NCBI GenBank assembly: GCA_039565995.1
Contig: CP154795.1
Coordinates: 1,302,001-1,366,000, forward strand
DNA: 64,000 nucleotides
Origin: Propionibacteriaceae bacterium ZF39
Lineage (GTDB): Bacteria > Actinomycetota > Actinomycetes > Propionibacteriales > Propionibacteriaceae
Reading direction: 5' to 3'
The notes beneath the pieces were generated by a model. The model did not search any database. It was not told where the DNA came from and was given only the letters and a program-made list of their open reading frames with translations. Shown piece by piece: positions 26,185 to 35,171 of this stretch; position 1 is the first letter of the stretch, and every line of letters begins with the position of its first letter. The position numbers and the translations under genes were made by a program.

Positions 26185-28320
26185 GTGAGCTCCAGCCCTG
26201 ACGCAGCCCTGACAGCCCTCGCCGCCGCCTATGGCGTCGCCGATCGATTCACCGACTGGAAAGGGCGCGACACCGAGGTGTCGGCCGAGTCCCTGCGGGC
26301 CGTGCTGGCCGCGCTCGACGTGGTCACCGACACCCCCGACGACGTGGCGCAGGCCCTCGAGGACCGGCGCCTCGCTCCCTGGCGACGCCTGCTCCCGCCC
26401 TGTCTGGTCAGCCGGGAGGGCATCCCCGTCCGGTTCGACGTCCACGTGCGCGCCGGGGCCGGCGTACGCGTGTGGGTCGAACTGGAGACGGGAGGCGAGG
26501 CCGAGGCCCACCAGGTCGACAACTGGGAGTCCGATCGTGAGGTCGACGGCCGCTGGGTCGGGGAGGCCACCTTCGAACTGCCCGATCAGCTTCCGCTCGG
26601 CTATCACCGGCTGATGGCCGACTCCGAGGGCGAGATCGCCGCGAGCACCGTCATCATCACCCCGCGGTTCCTCGGCTTCCCCGAGGCCATGGGTGATCGG
26701 GCGACCTGGGGCCTGGCCACGCAGCTCTACAGCGTCCGATCCTCCGACTCCTGGGGAGTCGGCGATCTGACCGACCTCACCGACCTGGCTGTGTGGTCGG
26801 CCGGCCGCCACGGCGCGGGCTATGTGCTCGTCAACCCGCTGCACGCCGCTGAACCCGTGCTGCCGATGGAACCCTCGCCCTATCTCCCGTCCAGTCGTCG
26901 GTTCTTCAATCCGCTCTATCTGCGGGTCGAGCGGATCCCGGAGTACGCCGAGTTGGCCGCCTCCGACCTGGCCCGCGTACGCCTGCTGGGGGCCGACCTG
27001 CGCGACCGCGTCGGGGCCTTGGACACCATCGACCGCAACCAGTCCTGGACTGCCAAGGAGCAGGCGCTGCGGACCATCTTCGCCGCCGGCCGCAGCGCGG
27101 GCCGCGAGATCGCGTTCCGGGCGTACTGCGCGAACGAGGGCGAGGGGCTGTTGGCCCACGCGACCTTCTGCGTCCTGAGCGAAGCCCTCGGGCGGGACTG
27201 GCGCTTGTGGCCGGAGGAATATCGCGACCCGGCGAGCCCCGAGGTGAGGCGGTTCCGGGCCGAGAACATCGCCGAGATCGACTTCCACTCGTGGCTGCAA
27301 TGGTGCACCGATGAACAGCTGCGGGCGGCCCAGGCGGCTGCTGTCGATGCCGGCATGGAGTTGGGCATCGTGCATGACCTGGCGGTCGGGGTGAGCCCGG
27401 CCGGGTCCGATGCCTGGTCGCTCGGCAGCGCCCTCGCGCGCGGCGTCAACGTCGGCGCACCGCCTGACCAGTTCACCCAGCTCGGGCAGGACTGGGGGCA
27501 GCCGCCGCTGCGGCCCGACCGGCTGGCCGAGCTGGCGTACCAGCCCTATCGCGACCTGGTCGCCGGCATCCTCCGCCATTCCGGAGGCGTCCGCGTCGAC
27601 CACATCATCGGGTTGTTCCGGCTGTGGTGGGTGCCGCAGGGGATGCCCGCGACCCAGGGCACCTATGTGCGCTATGACCACGAGGCGATGATCGGCATCC
27701 TCGCGCTCGAGGCCCATCGTTCCGGCGCGCTGGTCGTCGGGGAGGACCTGGGGACGGTCGAGCCGTGGGTGCGCGACTATCTGAGTGATCGAGGCATCCT
27801 CGGCACATCGGTGCTGTGGTTCGAGCAGGACTGGGATGTGCCCGGCGGCAAGCCGTTCCCGCCGGAGCGCTGGCGCGAATACTGCCTCGCCTCGGTGACG
27901 ACGCACGACCTGCCGCCGACGCTGGGCTATCTCGCCGGCGACCATGTCCGACTGCGGCACCGGCTGGGCCTGTTGACGGAGTCCCTCGATGAAGAGCTCG
28001 CCCACGACGCGCGCGAGCGGCAGGAATGGCTGGCCGAACTCCGCCACCAGGGCCTCCTGGCCGAGGGCGTCGACGATCCCGACGCGGTGCTGCTGGCCCT
28101 CCATCGCTATCTCGTGCGCACCCCGTCGCGGATGCGCAACATCGCCCTGGTCGACGCGGTCGGCGATCGGCGTACGCAGAACCAGCCGGGCACAGTCGAC
28201 GAATATCCCAACTGGCGGGTGCCCCTCACGGGACCTGCCGGGGAGCCGATGCTGTTGGAGGACGTGTTCGCGTCCGAGCGTGCCGCCGCCCTGTGCGAGG
28301 AGCTCAACGCGGCGCGTTGA
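26185..28320 (+). CDS. malQ: 4-alpha-glucanotransferase (amylomaltase, GH77)
   Basis: MalQ disproportionates maltodextrins and serves maltose or glycogen metabolism in the cytoplasm. The 711-residue length is that of the long actinobacterial form with an extra N-terminal beta domain (about residues 1-165). GH77 signatures follow: YSVRSSDSWGVGDLTDL, VLVNPLHAAEP, PYLPSSRRFFNPLYLRVE, GIVHDLAVGVSPAGSDAW with the nucleophile Asp region, SGGVRVDHIIGLFRLWW, VVGEDLGTVEPWVRDYL and TTHDLPPTLGYLAG. The start is GTG. Its last 17 bases overlap the end of the convergent sigma factor gene. Confidence 0.95.
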   Translation: MSSSPDAALTALAAAYGVADRFTDWKGRDTEVSAESLRAVLAALDVVTDTPDDVAQALEDRRLAPWRRLLPPCLVSREGIPVRFDVHVRAGAGVRVWVELETGGEAEAHQVDNWESDREVDGRWVGEATFELPDQLPLGYHRLMADSEGEIAASTVIITPRFLGFPEAMGDRATWGLATQLYSVRSSDSWGVGDLTDLTDLAVWSAGRHGAGYVLVNPLHAAEPVLPMEPSPYLPSSRRFFNPLYLRVERIPEYAELAASDLARVRLLGADLRDRVGALDTIDRNQSWTAKEQALRTIFAAGRSAGREIAFRAYCANEGEGLLAHATFCVLSEALGRDWRLWPEEYRDPASPEVRRFRAENIAEIDFHSWLQWCTDEQLRAAQAAAVDAGMELGIVHDLAVGVSPAGSDAWSLGSALARGVNVGAPPDQFTQLGQDWGQPPLRPDRLAELAYQPYRDLVAGILRHSGGVRVDHIIGLFRLWWVPQGMPATQGTYVRYDHEAMIGILALEAHRSGALVVGEDLGTVEPWVRDYLSDRGILGTSVLWFEQDWDVPGGKPFPPERWREYCLASVTTHDLPPTLGYLAGDHVRLRHRLGLLTESLDEELAHDARERQEWLAELRHQGLLAEGVDDPDAVLLALHRYLVRTPSRMRNIALVDAVGDRRTQNQPGTVDEYPNWRVPLTGPAGEPMLLEDVFASERAAALCEELNAAR

Positions 28321-28807
28321 CTTCTGCTGTCAGTGCGGTCCGCAGCGTCTCGCGGGCGGCGGCGTAGCGGCTCCGGGCCGTGGACGGGTTGACGCCGAGG
28401 ATCTCGGCGGCCTCGACCAGCGCAAAGCCGTCCCAGTGGACCAGCATGACCAGCTCGCGTTGGGGGCCGGGAAGCCGGCGTACGAGATCGCGGACCGCGC
28501 TCGCCTCGGCGTGATCCGATTCCACCGGAGGTCGGAGGTGGAGCCGGAGACGCTCGGCGAGAGCGACCCGGCGACGGAGGGTACGCCGGTGGTTCTTGAG
28601 CACGTTCGCCGCGATCGTGAACAGCCACGCGCGGCGATGCTCGGGTGCGGGCAGCGAGGATGCTCGGCGCCACGCCTGGAGCATGGTCTCGGCAAGCAGG
28701 TCCGCGGCATCCTCGCGCGGAGTGACGCGCCGCTCGAAGTACGCCAGGAGGGCATCGGCGGTCTCGCGCAGCAGCGTGCGGAACACCGCAGTCGCTTCCG
28801 GTGTCAT
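28304..28807 (-). CDS. ECF-like RNA polymerase sigma factor
   Basis: The 167-residue protein has region 2 (ADALLAYFERRVTPREDAADLLAETMLQAWRRASSLP then RRAWLFTIAANVLKNHRRT) and region 4 (VRDLVRRLPGPQRELVMLVHWDGFALVEAAEILGVNPSTARSRYAAARETLR), separated by a short linker, the standard ECF layout. ATG at 28807 overlaps the stop of the upstream membrane-protein gene by four bases (ATGA), so its translation is coupled to that gene. The target promoter is unknown. The gene converges with and slightly overlaps malQ. Confidence 0.88.
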   Translation of the reverse strand: MTPEATAVFRTLLRETADALLAYFERRVTPREDAADLLAETMLQAWRRASSLPAPEHRRAWLFTIAANVLKNHRRTLRRRVALAERLRLHLRPPVESDHAEASAVRDLVRRLPGPQRELVMLVHWDGFALVEAAEILGVNPSTARSRYAAARETLRTALTAEVNAPR

Positions 28808-29412
28808 TCGCCGCACCGCCAGCCCTGCTCGGAAAGGACCAGCTCGCTCGGGATGCCCTGTTGTTCGAGATGCTGCCGGAGATCGCGAAAGACCACATCA
28901 CCGACCGCCATGATGGTCAGGTCGTCGCCTGTCATTCTGGGTTGGCGTTCGGCGGGGTCGGGCTGCGCCGCGATGGCTTTGTCCTCCTTGCGCTGCCATT
29001 CCCTGATCGCCGCTGCCTCGTCGATCGCTGCGTAGTCATAGGAAGCCAGGAAGGCCCGGGACACGGCGACGGCATGCGCGGATTCGGCGGGGGTGTACGC
29101 CCGGGTGAGCGGCTCGCCCTGGGTCTGGCCGTTGGGTAGGACGCTGGGCTCGACCGTGAAATACATCTCGCACTGGCTACCCGATTTCGTCACCCAGGGC
29201 AGCCACTCCGGCGCGGGGATCACGCCGGCCGCCGTGCCGAAGACCAACGCGGCGCTCGTCACCACCGAGGCCACGCCGATTCGCCAACCGCGCCGCCGGG
29301 GTCGAGCCGCAGCTTGGGTGGCCAGGACGACGGCGTTGAGTTCATCGTGCAGCGCGTCCGTGCGGGGCGAGACCGGGGGGCGTGAATCACGCAACAACTC
29401 GTCGAGGTTCAT
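28804..29412 (-). CDS. Single-pass membrane protein upstream of the sigma gene, possible anti-sigma partner
   Basis: The 202-residue product begins MNLDELLRDSRPPVSPRTDALHDELNAVVLATQAA, then a basic patch RPRRRGWRIG and one membrane helix (about 43-65); the remaining 135 residues would be outside and contain two cysteines. The topology is that of an anti-sigma factor, but there is no HxxxCxxC zinc motif and no family I can name. It precedes the sigma gene, whereas the usual order is sigma first. AAGGA lies eight bases before the ATG. Role as a sigma regulator is inference from coupling. Confidence 0.65.
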   Translation of the reverse strand: MNLDELLRDSRPPVSPRTDALHDELNAVVLATQAAARPRRRGWRIGVASVVTSAALVFGTAAGVIPAPEWLPWVTKSGSQCEMYFTVEPSVLPNGQTQGEPLTRAYTPAESAHAVAVSRAFLASYDYAAIDEAAAIREWQRKEDKAIAAQPDPAERQPRMTGDDLTIMAVGDVVFRDLRQHLEQQGIPSELVLSEQGWRCGE

Positions 29413-29508
29413 GTCAGGGGTCCTTCTTGTGAGGATGCTGTCACCCCGTACATGTCCGCACCCGGGCGTTTCGTCCAGATCCTCGCAGTCCTCGCGCAGG
29501 TCAGCGGC

Positions 29509-30987
29509 TCAGCGGGCGTACACCTTGTCGTAGAGCACCCGGAACCGCTCGACCCGGCGCCGGTAGTAGCCGCGTCGCTCGGGATGCGGGCGGAGGGTCT
29601 CGGCCCGGGTGACGTCGGCGCGCTCGACGTGGGGCGCGAGGACGTCGAGCGCGTGCAGGGCGGTCCCGTGCAGGGTCGAGCGCTTGATCGTCACCGGGGT
29701 CACGGGGGCACCTGTGGCGTCGGCGATCATCTGCAGCAGGCCGGGGTGGTCGAGCGTGACGCGTCCGGTGCCGACGATCTCGGCGGGACGACCCTCGACC
29801 AGCAACAGCTCGGTCAGCATGCGCTGATAGGCGAGGGCGATGCCCTCGACCGTGCCGCGATAGAGCTCCAGCGGGGTCGTGGCGGCCGACACCCCGGACA
29901 GGACAGCCCGCGCGTCCCCGATCCAGCCGGTCGATCGCTCGCCGGTGAACCAGGGGAGCACCAGTGGTGTGTCGGTGTGCGGGTCGCCGTTCAGATAATC
30001 GATGACGACCTCCGGCTCGGGGAGCTGGAACGTGTTCTCCAGCCACGTCATGGCGCGGCCGACATCGTTGATGGCGCCGCCGAGGATCGAGCGCTCCTCG
30101 TCGAGGCGATAGCACCACAGCCCGCGGGGGAGATCGTCGACGGCTCCGGTGATGACGCGGCGCAGAGCCCCCGAGGTGGCGGCCGAGAGGACGAGCCGGG
30201 AACTGTCCGTCGCGCCGGCCCCGAAGGACTGCGTGTGCCCGTCCGACACCGGCGCGAACCACATCGCGTCGGCGAGCGTGGGCCACGTCTGCGCGATGTC
30301 GATGGCCGGTCGCAGCGGTTGTGAGGGATGGGCGACCGGGCTCAGTTTCTCGATGGGTACGCCGACCGTCGCGGCGAGGGGCTCGTCCCAGGTGCAGGTG
30401 TGACGGTTCAGCATGCCGGTCCAGGCGGCCGTTGAGGTGCCTGCGGCGGTCGTGCCGATGATTCGCAGCCAGGCGTACTCGCCGAGGGACAACCAGCGCC
30501 GCGCCCGACCGAACGCGTCCGCGTGATTCTCCTTCAGCCACAGGAAACGCGGTGGGAGATAGCTCGTGTGCTGACGCGTGCCGGTGTGCTGCTGGGTCTC
30601 GTCCTCGTCGAGCGTGGCACGCAGATAGCTGACCTGCGGCGCGCAGCGCGAGTCGGCATAGGTGAACGTCGGGGTGATGGCCCGGTGCTCGGCGTCGACG
30701 CCCACGAGCGAGGCCGCGAACGTGTCCAGCGCGACGCCGGCGATGGGAGCGTCGAACTGCGTGGCGCAGTGGTCGATGCAGGCTCGGATCTCGTCGGTGA
30801 CCTGGTCGGCGTCCATCGTCGACGTGCCGTCGCCGGCGGTGGTGAAGGAGTGCAGGATCTTGAGTCGGGCCCCCTTCACCGGCAGGCCGCGCGCGTCATA
30901 GAGGCCGCCGCGTGTGCCGGTGGAGCCCACATCGAGGGCGAGGACGAGCGGCCCGACGGCCTCGTCGATGGTGGTGCTGAAGGACAT
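29509..30987 (-). CDS. FGGY-family carbohydrate kinase, gluconokinase-like
   Basis: The 492-residue protein starts GPLVLALDVGSTGTRGGLYDARG, the phosphate-1 loop of FGGY kinases, and has PRFLWLKENHADAFGRARRWLSLGEYAWLRIIG, SGALRRVI, LVLPWFTGERSTGW and the adenosine-site region IVGTGRVTLDHPGLLQMIADATGAPV. The substrate could be gluconate or another sugar acid or polyol. ATG at 30987 is certain enough: AAAGGAGG ends six bases before it. A 29-bp AT-rich palindrome about 90 bases upstream may be its operator. Confidence 0.87.
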   Translation of the reverse strand: MSFSTTIDEAVGPLVLALDVGSTGTRGGLYDARGLPVKGARLKILHSFTTAGDGTSTMDADQVTDEIRACIDHCATQFDAPIAGVALDTFAASLVGVDAEHRAITPTFTYADSRCAPQVSYLRATLDEDETQQHTGTRQHTSYLPPRFLWLKENHADAFGRARRWLSLGEYAWLRIIGTTAAGTSTAAWTGMLNRHTCTWDEPLAATVGVPIEKLSPVAHPSQPLRPAIDIAQTWPTLADAMWFAPVSDGHTQSFGAGATDSSRLVLSAATSGALRRVITGAVDDLPRGLWCYRLDEERSILGGAINDVGRAMTWLENTFQLPEPEVVIDYLNGDPHTDTPLVLPWFTGERSTGWIGDARAVLSGVSAATTPLELYRGTVEGIALAYQRMLTELLLVEGRPAEIVGTGRVTLDHPGLLQMIADATGAPVTPVTIKRSTLHGTALHALDVLAPHVERADVTRAETLRPHPERRGYYRRRVERFRVLYDKVYAR

Positions 30988-31074
30988 CTGCGGCCTCCTT
31001 TGTCCTGATCGATCCAACCTACTGAAGAGGGCGGGGAACGGCGCGGTGGGCCCTCCGAGTTGTCACTCCCTATC

Positions 31075-31103
31075 AAGATCATCCGAATAATCCCGATGAT
31101 CTT
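31075..31103. promoter_or_regulatory. 29-bp AT-rich palindrome, candidate operator for the sugar kinase gene
   Basis: AAGATCATC (31075-31083) and GATGATCTT (31095-31103) are perfect 9-bp arms around an 11-base centre that is itself partly symmetrical. It lies 88-116 bases upstream of the kinase start and 24 bases past the end of the PrpD-like gene. The size fits a dimeric GntR- or LacI-type repressor site. A terminator for the PrpD-like gene is ruled out by orientation only in part, since that gene reads towards it. Confidence 0.5.
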
Positions 31104-31126
31104 GGTTGGTTGGGACATCCGGGAGG

Positions 31127-32433
31127 TTATCCGGGCCAGTTCGCCCGGGAACGGAACTGTCCGACCGTCCCTGCGGCGGCTGCGAGCCAGTCCCAGAGTC
31201 CTTCGGGCTCGGGCAGGCGGCCAAACTCCGTACATTCCAGGAACTTCGCCCGCACACCGTCCACGTTGAGCTCGGGAGGCCCATCGGCTGCGGCCTCGAT
31301 GACGGTCCCGTCGGTCCATTCGGCGCGGACCCGGGCGGGCGGATTCCCGGGTCGATCCGGCAGTCCGGGCTCGATCCGCACCTTCGCTGCCAGTGCCAGC
31401 ACCCGCTCATCAGTGAGGATGGCGTCCGTCATGGTCGCCAGCGCGGGGGACCATGCACGAGTGTCGCGGCGGTGACGAACGGAATGCTGTACTTCGCATC
31501 GTGCAGCGTCGCCGGGCGCTGCCGCGCAGCCAAAGGGACGCACAGGCGTTCGGCCGAGGCGTTCACGCCGATGGCGAGTGTATTGATGTGATCGATGGAA
31601 CTCGCCCCCAGCTGCAGCGCCGCGGCCACATAGGAATGCGACAACCGGCAACAGGGCCAGGGCTTGGTCAGGGTGGCAGGAAACACCCACTCGCTCCGAA
31701 GCAACCGGGCCCGCAGCTCCTCGGCCACGGGCAGGTCGAGATAAAGCGGCAACAGCCCGGCGATGCCGTCGAGCGATCCCTCGGGTCCATCGACTCCGAC
31801 ACTGGCAAGCCTGGCAGCGGTCACGCCACCCATCGCGGCAAAGGCCGGATAGAGCGACCGAGCCGACGACCCGACGCCGAAGGCGGGCTCCTTGCCGCCG
31901 GCGCTCTGCATGTAGGCCAGCCCCAGCGCGGATACCAGCGCATCTTCCTTGAGCCCGAGGATCAGACCGGAGGCAAGAGCGGCTCCGGCATATCCCAGCA
32001 ACTGTGTCAGGAACCACGACGATCCCGACCCGGTGCCGCCGGGCGCGCAGGCGGCCCCGATCCGACACATCAGCTCGCTGCCGAGCATAGCGGCGGCGAC
32101 CACCTCGTCCCACGGCGTGTCGTCCTGTGCCACGGCCAGAGCCGCCGGAAACGTCACGGTCGTGGCGTGGAGCCGGGCCCGGTCGTGGATGTCGTCGAAG
32201 TCGAGCGTATGGGCCATCGCACTGTGCACGAACGCCGCCGCCACCGGCCCCGGCGCCCCGAGCCCCGCCTGCAGGCGGTCGGCGAGCCCCTCGGTCGCCG
32301 CGGCCAAGGTGATCCCGACCGAATCGGCGACGAGCGTACGCCCGACGCGCGCGGGTTCTGAAGGCAGGCAGCGGTCGACAAGTCGGCCGGTAAGCGTGCG
32401 CACCAGTGCGCGGGCGAGCGACAGATCATCCAT
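31127..32433 (-). pseudogene. MmgE/PrpD family gene with a frameshift
   Basis: The first frame (32433 down to a stop at 31429) encodes 334 residues typical of MmgE/PrpD: VADSVGITLAAA, AFVHSAMAHTLDFDDIHD, EVVAAAMLGSELMCRIG, PCCRLSHSYVAAALQLG and HDAKYSIPFVTAATLVHG. The expected continuation, ALATMTDAILTDERVLALAAKVRIEP to a stop at 31127, is in a different frame. The switch is at a run of five G on the plus strand (31445-31449); one missing base explains it. These proteins include 2-methylcitrate dehydratase, but the substrate here is unknown. A real mutation, a sequencing error and slippage cannot be distinguished. Confidence 0.8.
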
Positions 32434-32590
32434 GACTTCAGCGTGCTCGGCCGGCTCGCGAAACCGCGACCCAGTCGTGCCGCTGGTCGGGATCTCCCCA
32501 TCCTGCTTGGCCGACCCTGAACGGGTCGGTCGGAGCGTTGGTCATCGAGTCGTGCAGGTTGTGTCGCCCGCGGAGCGATACAGGTGTAGA

Positions 32591-32606
32591 GTGAACATAT
32601 GTTCGA
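32591..32606 (+). promoter_or_regulatory. LexA-like SOS box overlapping the alkB-like start codon
   Basis: GTGAACATATGTTCGA matches the actinobacterial SOS box TCGAAC-N4-GTTCGA at 10 of 12 defined positions, and the core GAACATATGTTC is a perfect 12-bp palindrome. It overlaps the end of a TAGAGT -10 element (32587-32592), the predicted transcription start and the ATG at 32599, the ideal place for repression of a leaderless gene. Confidence 0.7.
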
Positions 32607-33234
32607 ATATCAGTCTTCCCTGATGGACCTGGAACTGCCAGTCCCGAGTGATGGCTTCGCCGACCTGCGTGGCGTGCAGCGCACGCGGCTGTCGTCGACG
32701 GCGTGGGTCGACCACCTGCCGGGCTGGTTGGCAGGGTCGGATGCGCTGTTCGAACAACTCCTCGCCCATGTGCCATGGCAGGCCGAGCGGCGCTGGATGT
32801 ATTCGCGGGAGGTCGATGTCCCGCGGCTGACGCGGCATTTCGACGGCGATGACGTCCTGCCCGACCCGATGGTGGGGCTGGCGCGCGATCTGTTGTCAGA
32901 CCATTACGAGCCGGAGCTGGGGGAGCGATTCGCCAGTGCCGGGTTCTGCCTCTATCGCTCCGGCGCCGATTCGGTGGCGTGGCATGGCGACACGATCGGC
33001 CGCGGGCGGGACGAGGACACGATGGTGGCGATCTTGTCCCTCGGTTGGTCGCGCACGCTGGCGTTGCGGCCCCGCGGGGGCGGCGGCGTACGCCACCGGT
33101 TCGCCCTGGGGCATGGCGATCTCGTCGTGATGGGCGGATCGTGTCAGCGGACGTGGGAGCACGCGGTGCCCAAGACCGCCAAGGTGGTCGGGCCCAGGAT
33201 CAGCATCCAGTTCAGGCCGAAGGGGGTGTGGTGA
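32599..33234 (+). CDS. AlkB-family 2-oxoglutarate/Fe(II) dioxygenase, DNA-alkylation repair
   Basis: AlkB oxidatively removes methyl groups from 1-methyladenine and 3-methylcytosine. The 211-residue protein carries the iron ligands H129 and D131 (WHGD) and H188 (TWEHAV), and the 2-oxoglutarate arginine pair R200 and R206 in RISIQFR. RFASAGFCLYRSGADSVAWHGD is typical of the family. ATG at 32599 is six bases after TAGAGT and lies inside a LexA-like palindrome, pointing to leaderless, damage-inducible expression. Its last 23 bases overlap the convergent pncA end. Confidence 0.9.
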   Translation: MFEYQSSLMDLELPVPSDGFADLRGVQRTRLSSTAWVDHLPGWLAGSDALFEQLLAHVPWQAERRWMYSREVDVPRLTRHFDGDDVLPDPMVGLARDLLSDHYEPELGERFASAGFCLYRSGADSVAWHGDTIGRGRDEDTMVAILSLGWSRTLALRPRGGGGVRHRFALGHGDLVVMGGSCQRTWEHAVPKTAKVVGPRISIQFRPKGVW

Positions 33235-33796
33235 CCTGGGGCAACGTGCCCTCGGTGGCCACGCCGGCCTCAGCGAATTCGGCCTCGACATCCGGCATCC
33301 GCTCGGGTGAGACCGCCGCGGTGAGGCCGAGCAGGACGGTCGTCTCGAAGTCATCAGCCGCGTCCAGAGCCGTGGCTCGGACGCAGTGGTCGGTCGCGAT
33401 CCCACACACGTCGACCGCGTCGACCTCGCGGGCGATGAGCCACTCGGCCAGCGGCGTCCCCGACGTCGTCGCGCCCTCGTAGCCCGAATAGGCCGCCTCG
33501 TGCTGACCCTTGAAGAACACCGCGTCGAAGTCACGGAACTCCAGCGCGGGATGGAAGTCTGCCCGCGGCGTACCCGCCACGCAGTGCGGCGGCCAGGTGT
33601 CGACGAAGTCAGGGGACTCAGCGAAGTGGCTGCCCGGGTCGATGTGGTGGTCGCGGGTGGCGACGACGAGGTCGTACCCGTGATCAGAGGTGAGCATTTC
33701 CGAGATGGCGGCAGCGGTGGCAGCCCCGCCGGTCACGGCCAACGACCCGCCCTCACAGAAATCGTTCTGCACGTCCACGACGATCAGGGCGTGCAC
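33212..33796 (-). CDS. pncA: Nicotinamidase
   Basis: PncA hydrolyses nicotinamide to nicotinate in NAD salvage. The 194-residue protein has the catalytic triad D8 (VVDVQNDF), K96 (FFKGQHE) and C138 (ATDHCVRA), the same numbers as in the M. tuberculosis enzyme, and metal ligands in RDHHIDPGSHF (D49, H51, H57). It lies directly downstream of pncB with a one-base gap, so the two consecutive salvage steps form an operon. It overlaps the 3' end of the alkB-like gene. Confidence 0.95.
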   Translation of the reverse strand: MHALIVVDVQNDFCEGGSLAVTGGAATAAAISEMLTSDHGYDLVVATRDHHIDPGSHFAESPDFVDTWPPHCVAGTPRADFHPALEFRDFDAVFFKGQHEAAYSGYEGATTSGTPLAEWLIAREVDAVDVCGIATDHCVRATALDAADDFETTVLLGLTAAVSPERMPDVEAEFAEAGVATEGTLPQVTTPPSA

Positions 33797-33797
33797 G

Positions 33798-35117
33798 TCA
33801 GTGGTCCTCGTCCAGATAGAGCGTCGGCACGAGAGCCTCGCCGCGCGACATCTTGCGCGCGGCCAGCGGCAGCTCGGCGAACGAACTCAGGTGACGCTCG
33901 CGCGACTCGGCGAGTGGTTCGCGCCCGACGATCTCGCCCGCGGTCACCAGCGGGACCAGGAGAGGACGGTCGTTGTGGTCACCGACCGGCGGCGTTCCGA
34001 CGCCGATGACCTCCGCCTCGGCCTTGCCCTTCTCGTCGAGGCGACGCAGGGCGAACTTGCGCCCGCCGACCGTGGCCTTGTTCTTCGACTTCTTGGCGAC
34101 CGGCACCATCGTGGCATCGTCAGCATCCGAATCGGCGCGCGAGACGAGCTTGTAGACGAAGCCACACGTCGGGTGGCCCGAACCGGTCACGAGCGACGTG
34201 CCGACCCCATAGCCGTCGACCGGCGCCCCGGCGAGGGCCGCAAGCTGCCACTCGTCGAGGTCGGAGGTCACGATGATGCGGGTTTCGGTGGCGCCCAGGG
34301 AGTCGAGCAGCTGGCGTACCCATTTGGACATCTCCGGCAGGTCGCCCGAGTCGAGGCGGATGGCGCCGAGCCGGCGTTCGGTGAGGCGTACGCCCGTCCG
34401 CACGGCCTCCTCGACGTCATAGGTGTCGACGAGCAGCGTGGTGTTCTCCCCGAGCGTGGCGAGCTGGGCCTTGAACGCCTCTTCCTCGTTGTCGTGGAGG
34501 AGGGTGAAGGAGTGGGCGGCGGTGCCTGCGGTGGGTACGCCATAGCGCCGGCCGGCCTCGAGGTTGGAGGTCGAGCCGAAGCCCGCGACATAGGCCGCCC
34601 GCGCGGCCGCGACTGCAGAGCCCTCATTGGTGCGGCGCGAGCCCATCTCGATGCAGGGTCGACCCTGCGCCATCGCCACCATGCGCGAGGCGGCCGACGC
34701 AACGGCGGAGTCGTAGTTGTAGATCGAGAGCAACACGGTCTCGAGGACGACACACTCGGCGAACGATCCCTCGACGACCATCAGCGGCGAGCCGGGGAAA
34801 TAGATCTCACCCTCGGGATAGCCCCAGATGTCGCCGGTGAAGCGATAGTTGGCCAGCCACTCGCCGAGCTCGTCGTCGACGATGTCGTGGGCGCGCAGGA
34901 AGTCGAGTTCTTCGGCGCCGAAGCGGAAGTTCTCGATCGCATCCAGGGCGCGACCCACGCCCGCGACGACGCCATAGCGGCGGCCCGCGGGGAGGCGACG
35001 GGGAAAGAGATCGAACACCGAGCGGCGGAACGCGGTGCCGGACCGCAGGGCGGCGCGGACCATCGTCAGCTCGTAGTGGTCGGTCAGGAGGGCGGTGCTG
35101 GGCATGCTCGCGGTCAC
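33798..35117 (-). CDS. pncB: Nicotinate phosphoribosyltransferase
   Basis: PncB makes nicotinate mononucleotide from nicotinate and PRPP. The 439-residue protein starts STALLTDHYELTMVRAALRSG and shows VFDLFPRRLPAGRRYGVV, MGSRRTNEGSAVAAARAAYVAGFGSTSNLEAGRRYG-type sequence with the phosphorylatable histidine in GTAAHSFTLLHDNE, and RLDSGDLPEMSKWVR. GTG at 35117 is supported by TAGGCT (35124-35129) six bases upstream. The order pncB/clpS/DUF2017 matches Rv1330c-Rv1332. Confidence 0.95.
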   Translation of the reverse strand: MTASMPSTALLTDHYELTMVRAALRSGTAFRRSVFDLFPRRLPAGRRYGVVAGVGRALDAIENFRFGAEELDFLRAHDIVDDELGEWLANYRFTGDIWGYPEGEIYFPGSPLMVVEGSFAECVVLETVLLSIYNYDSAVASAASRMVAMAQGRPCIEMGSRRTNEGSAVAAARAAYVAGFGSTSNLEAGRRYGVPTAGTAAHSFTLLHDNEEEAFKAQLATLGENTTLLVDTYDVEEAVRTGVRLTERRLGAIRLDSGDLPEMSKWVRQLLDSLGATETRIIVTSDLDEWQLAALAGAPVDGYGVGTSLVTGSGHPTCGFVYKLVSRADSDADDATMVPVAKKSKNKATVGGRKFALRRLDEKGKAEAEVIGVGTPPVGDHNDRPLLVPLVTAGEIVGREPLAESRERHLSSFAELPLAARKMSRGEALVPTLYLDEDH

Positions 35118-35171
35118 CCGGCCAGCCTAAGCCCCGGTCATGCGTGGGAAAGCACGGGGGGATTTGCCAGA

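Noticed and set aside
29413-29508. ECF-type autoregulated promoter for the sigma operon
   Set aside because: A GAAACG-like word is present on the minus strand but no matching -10 at the right spacing could be defended.
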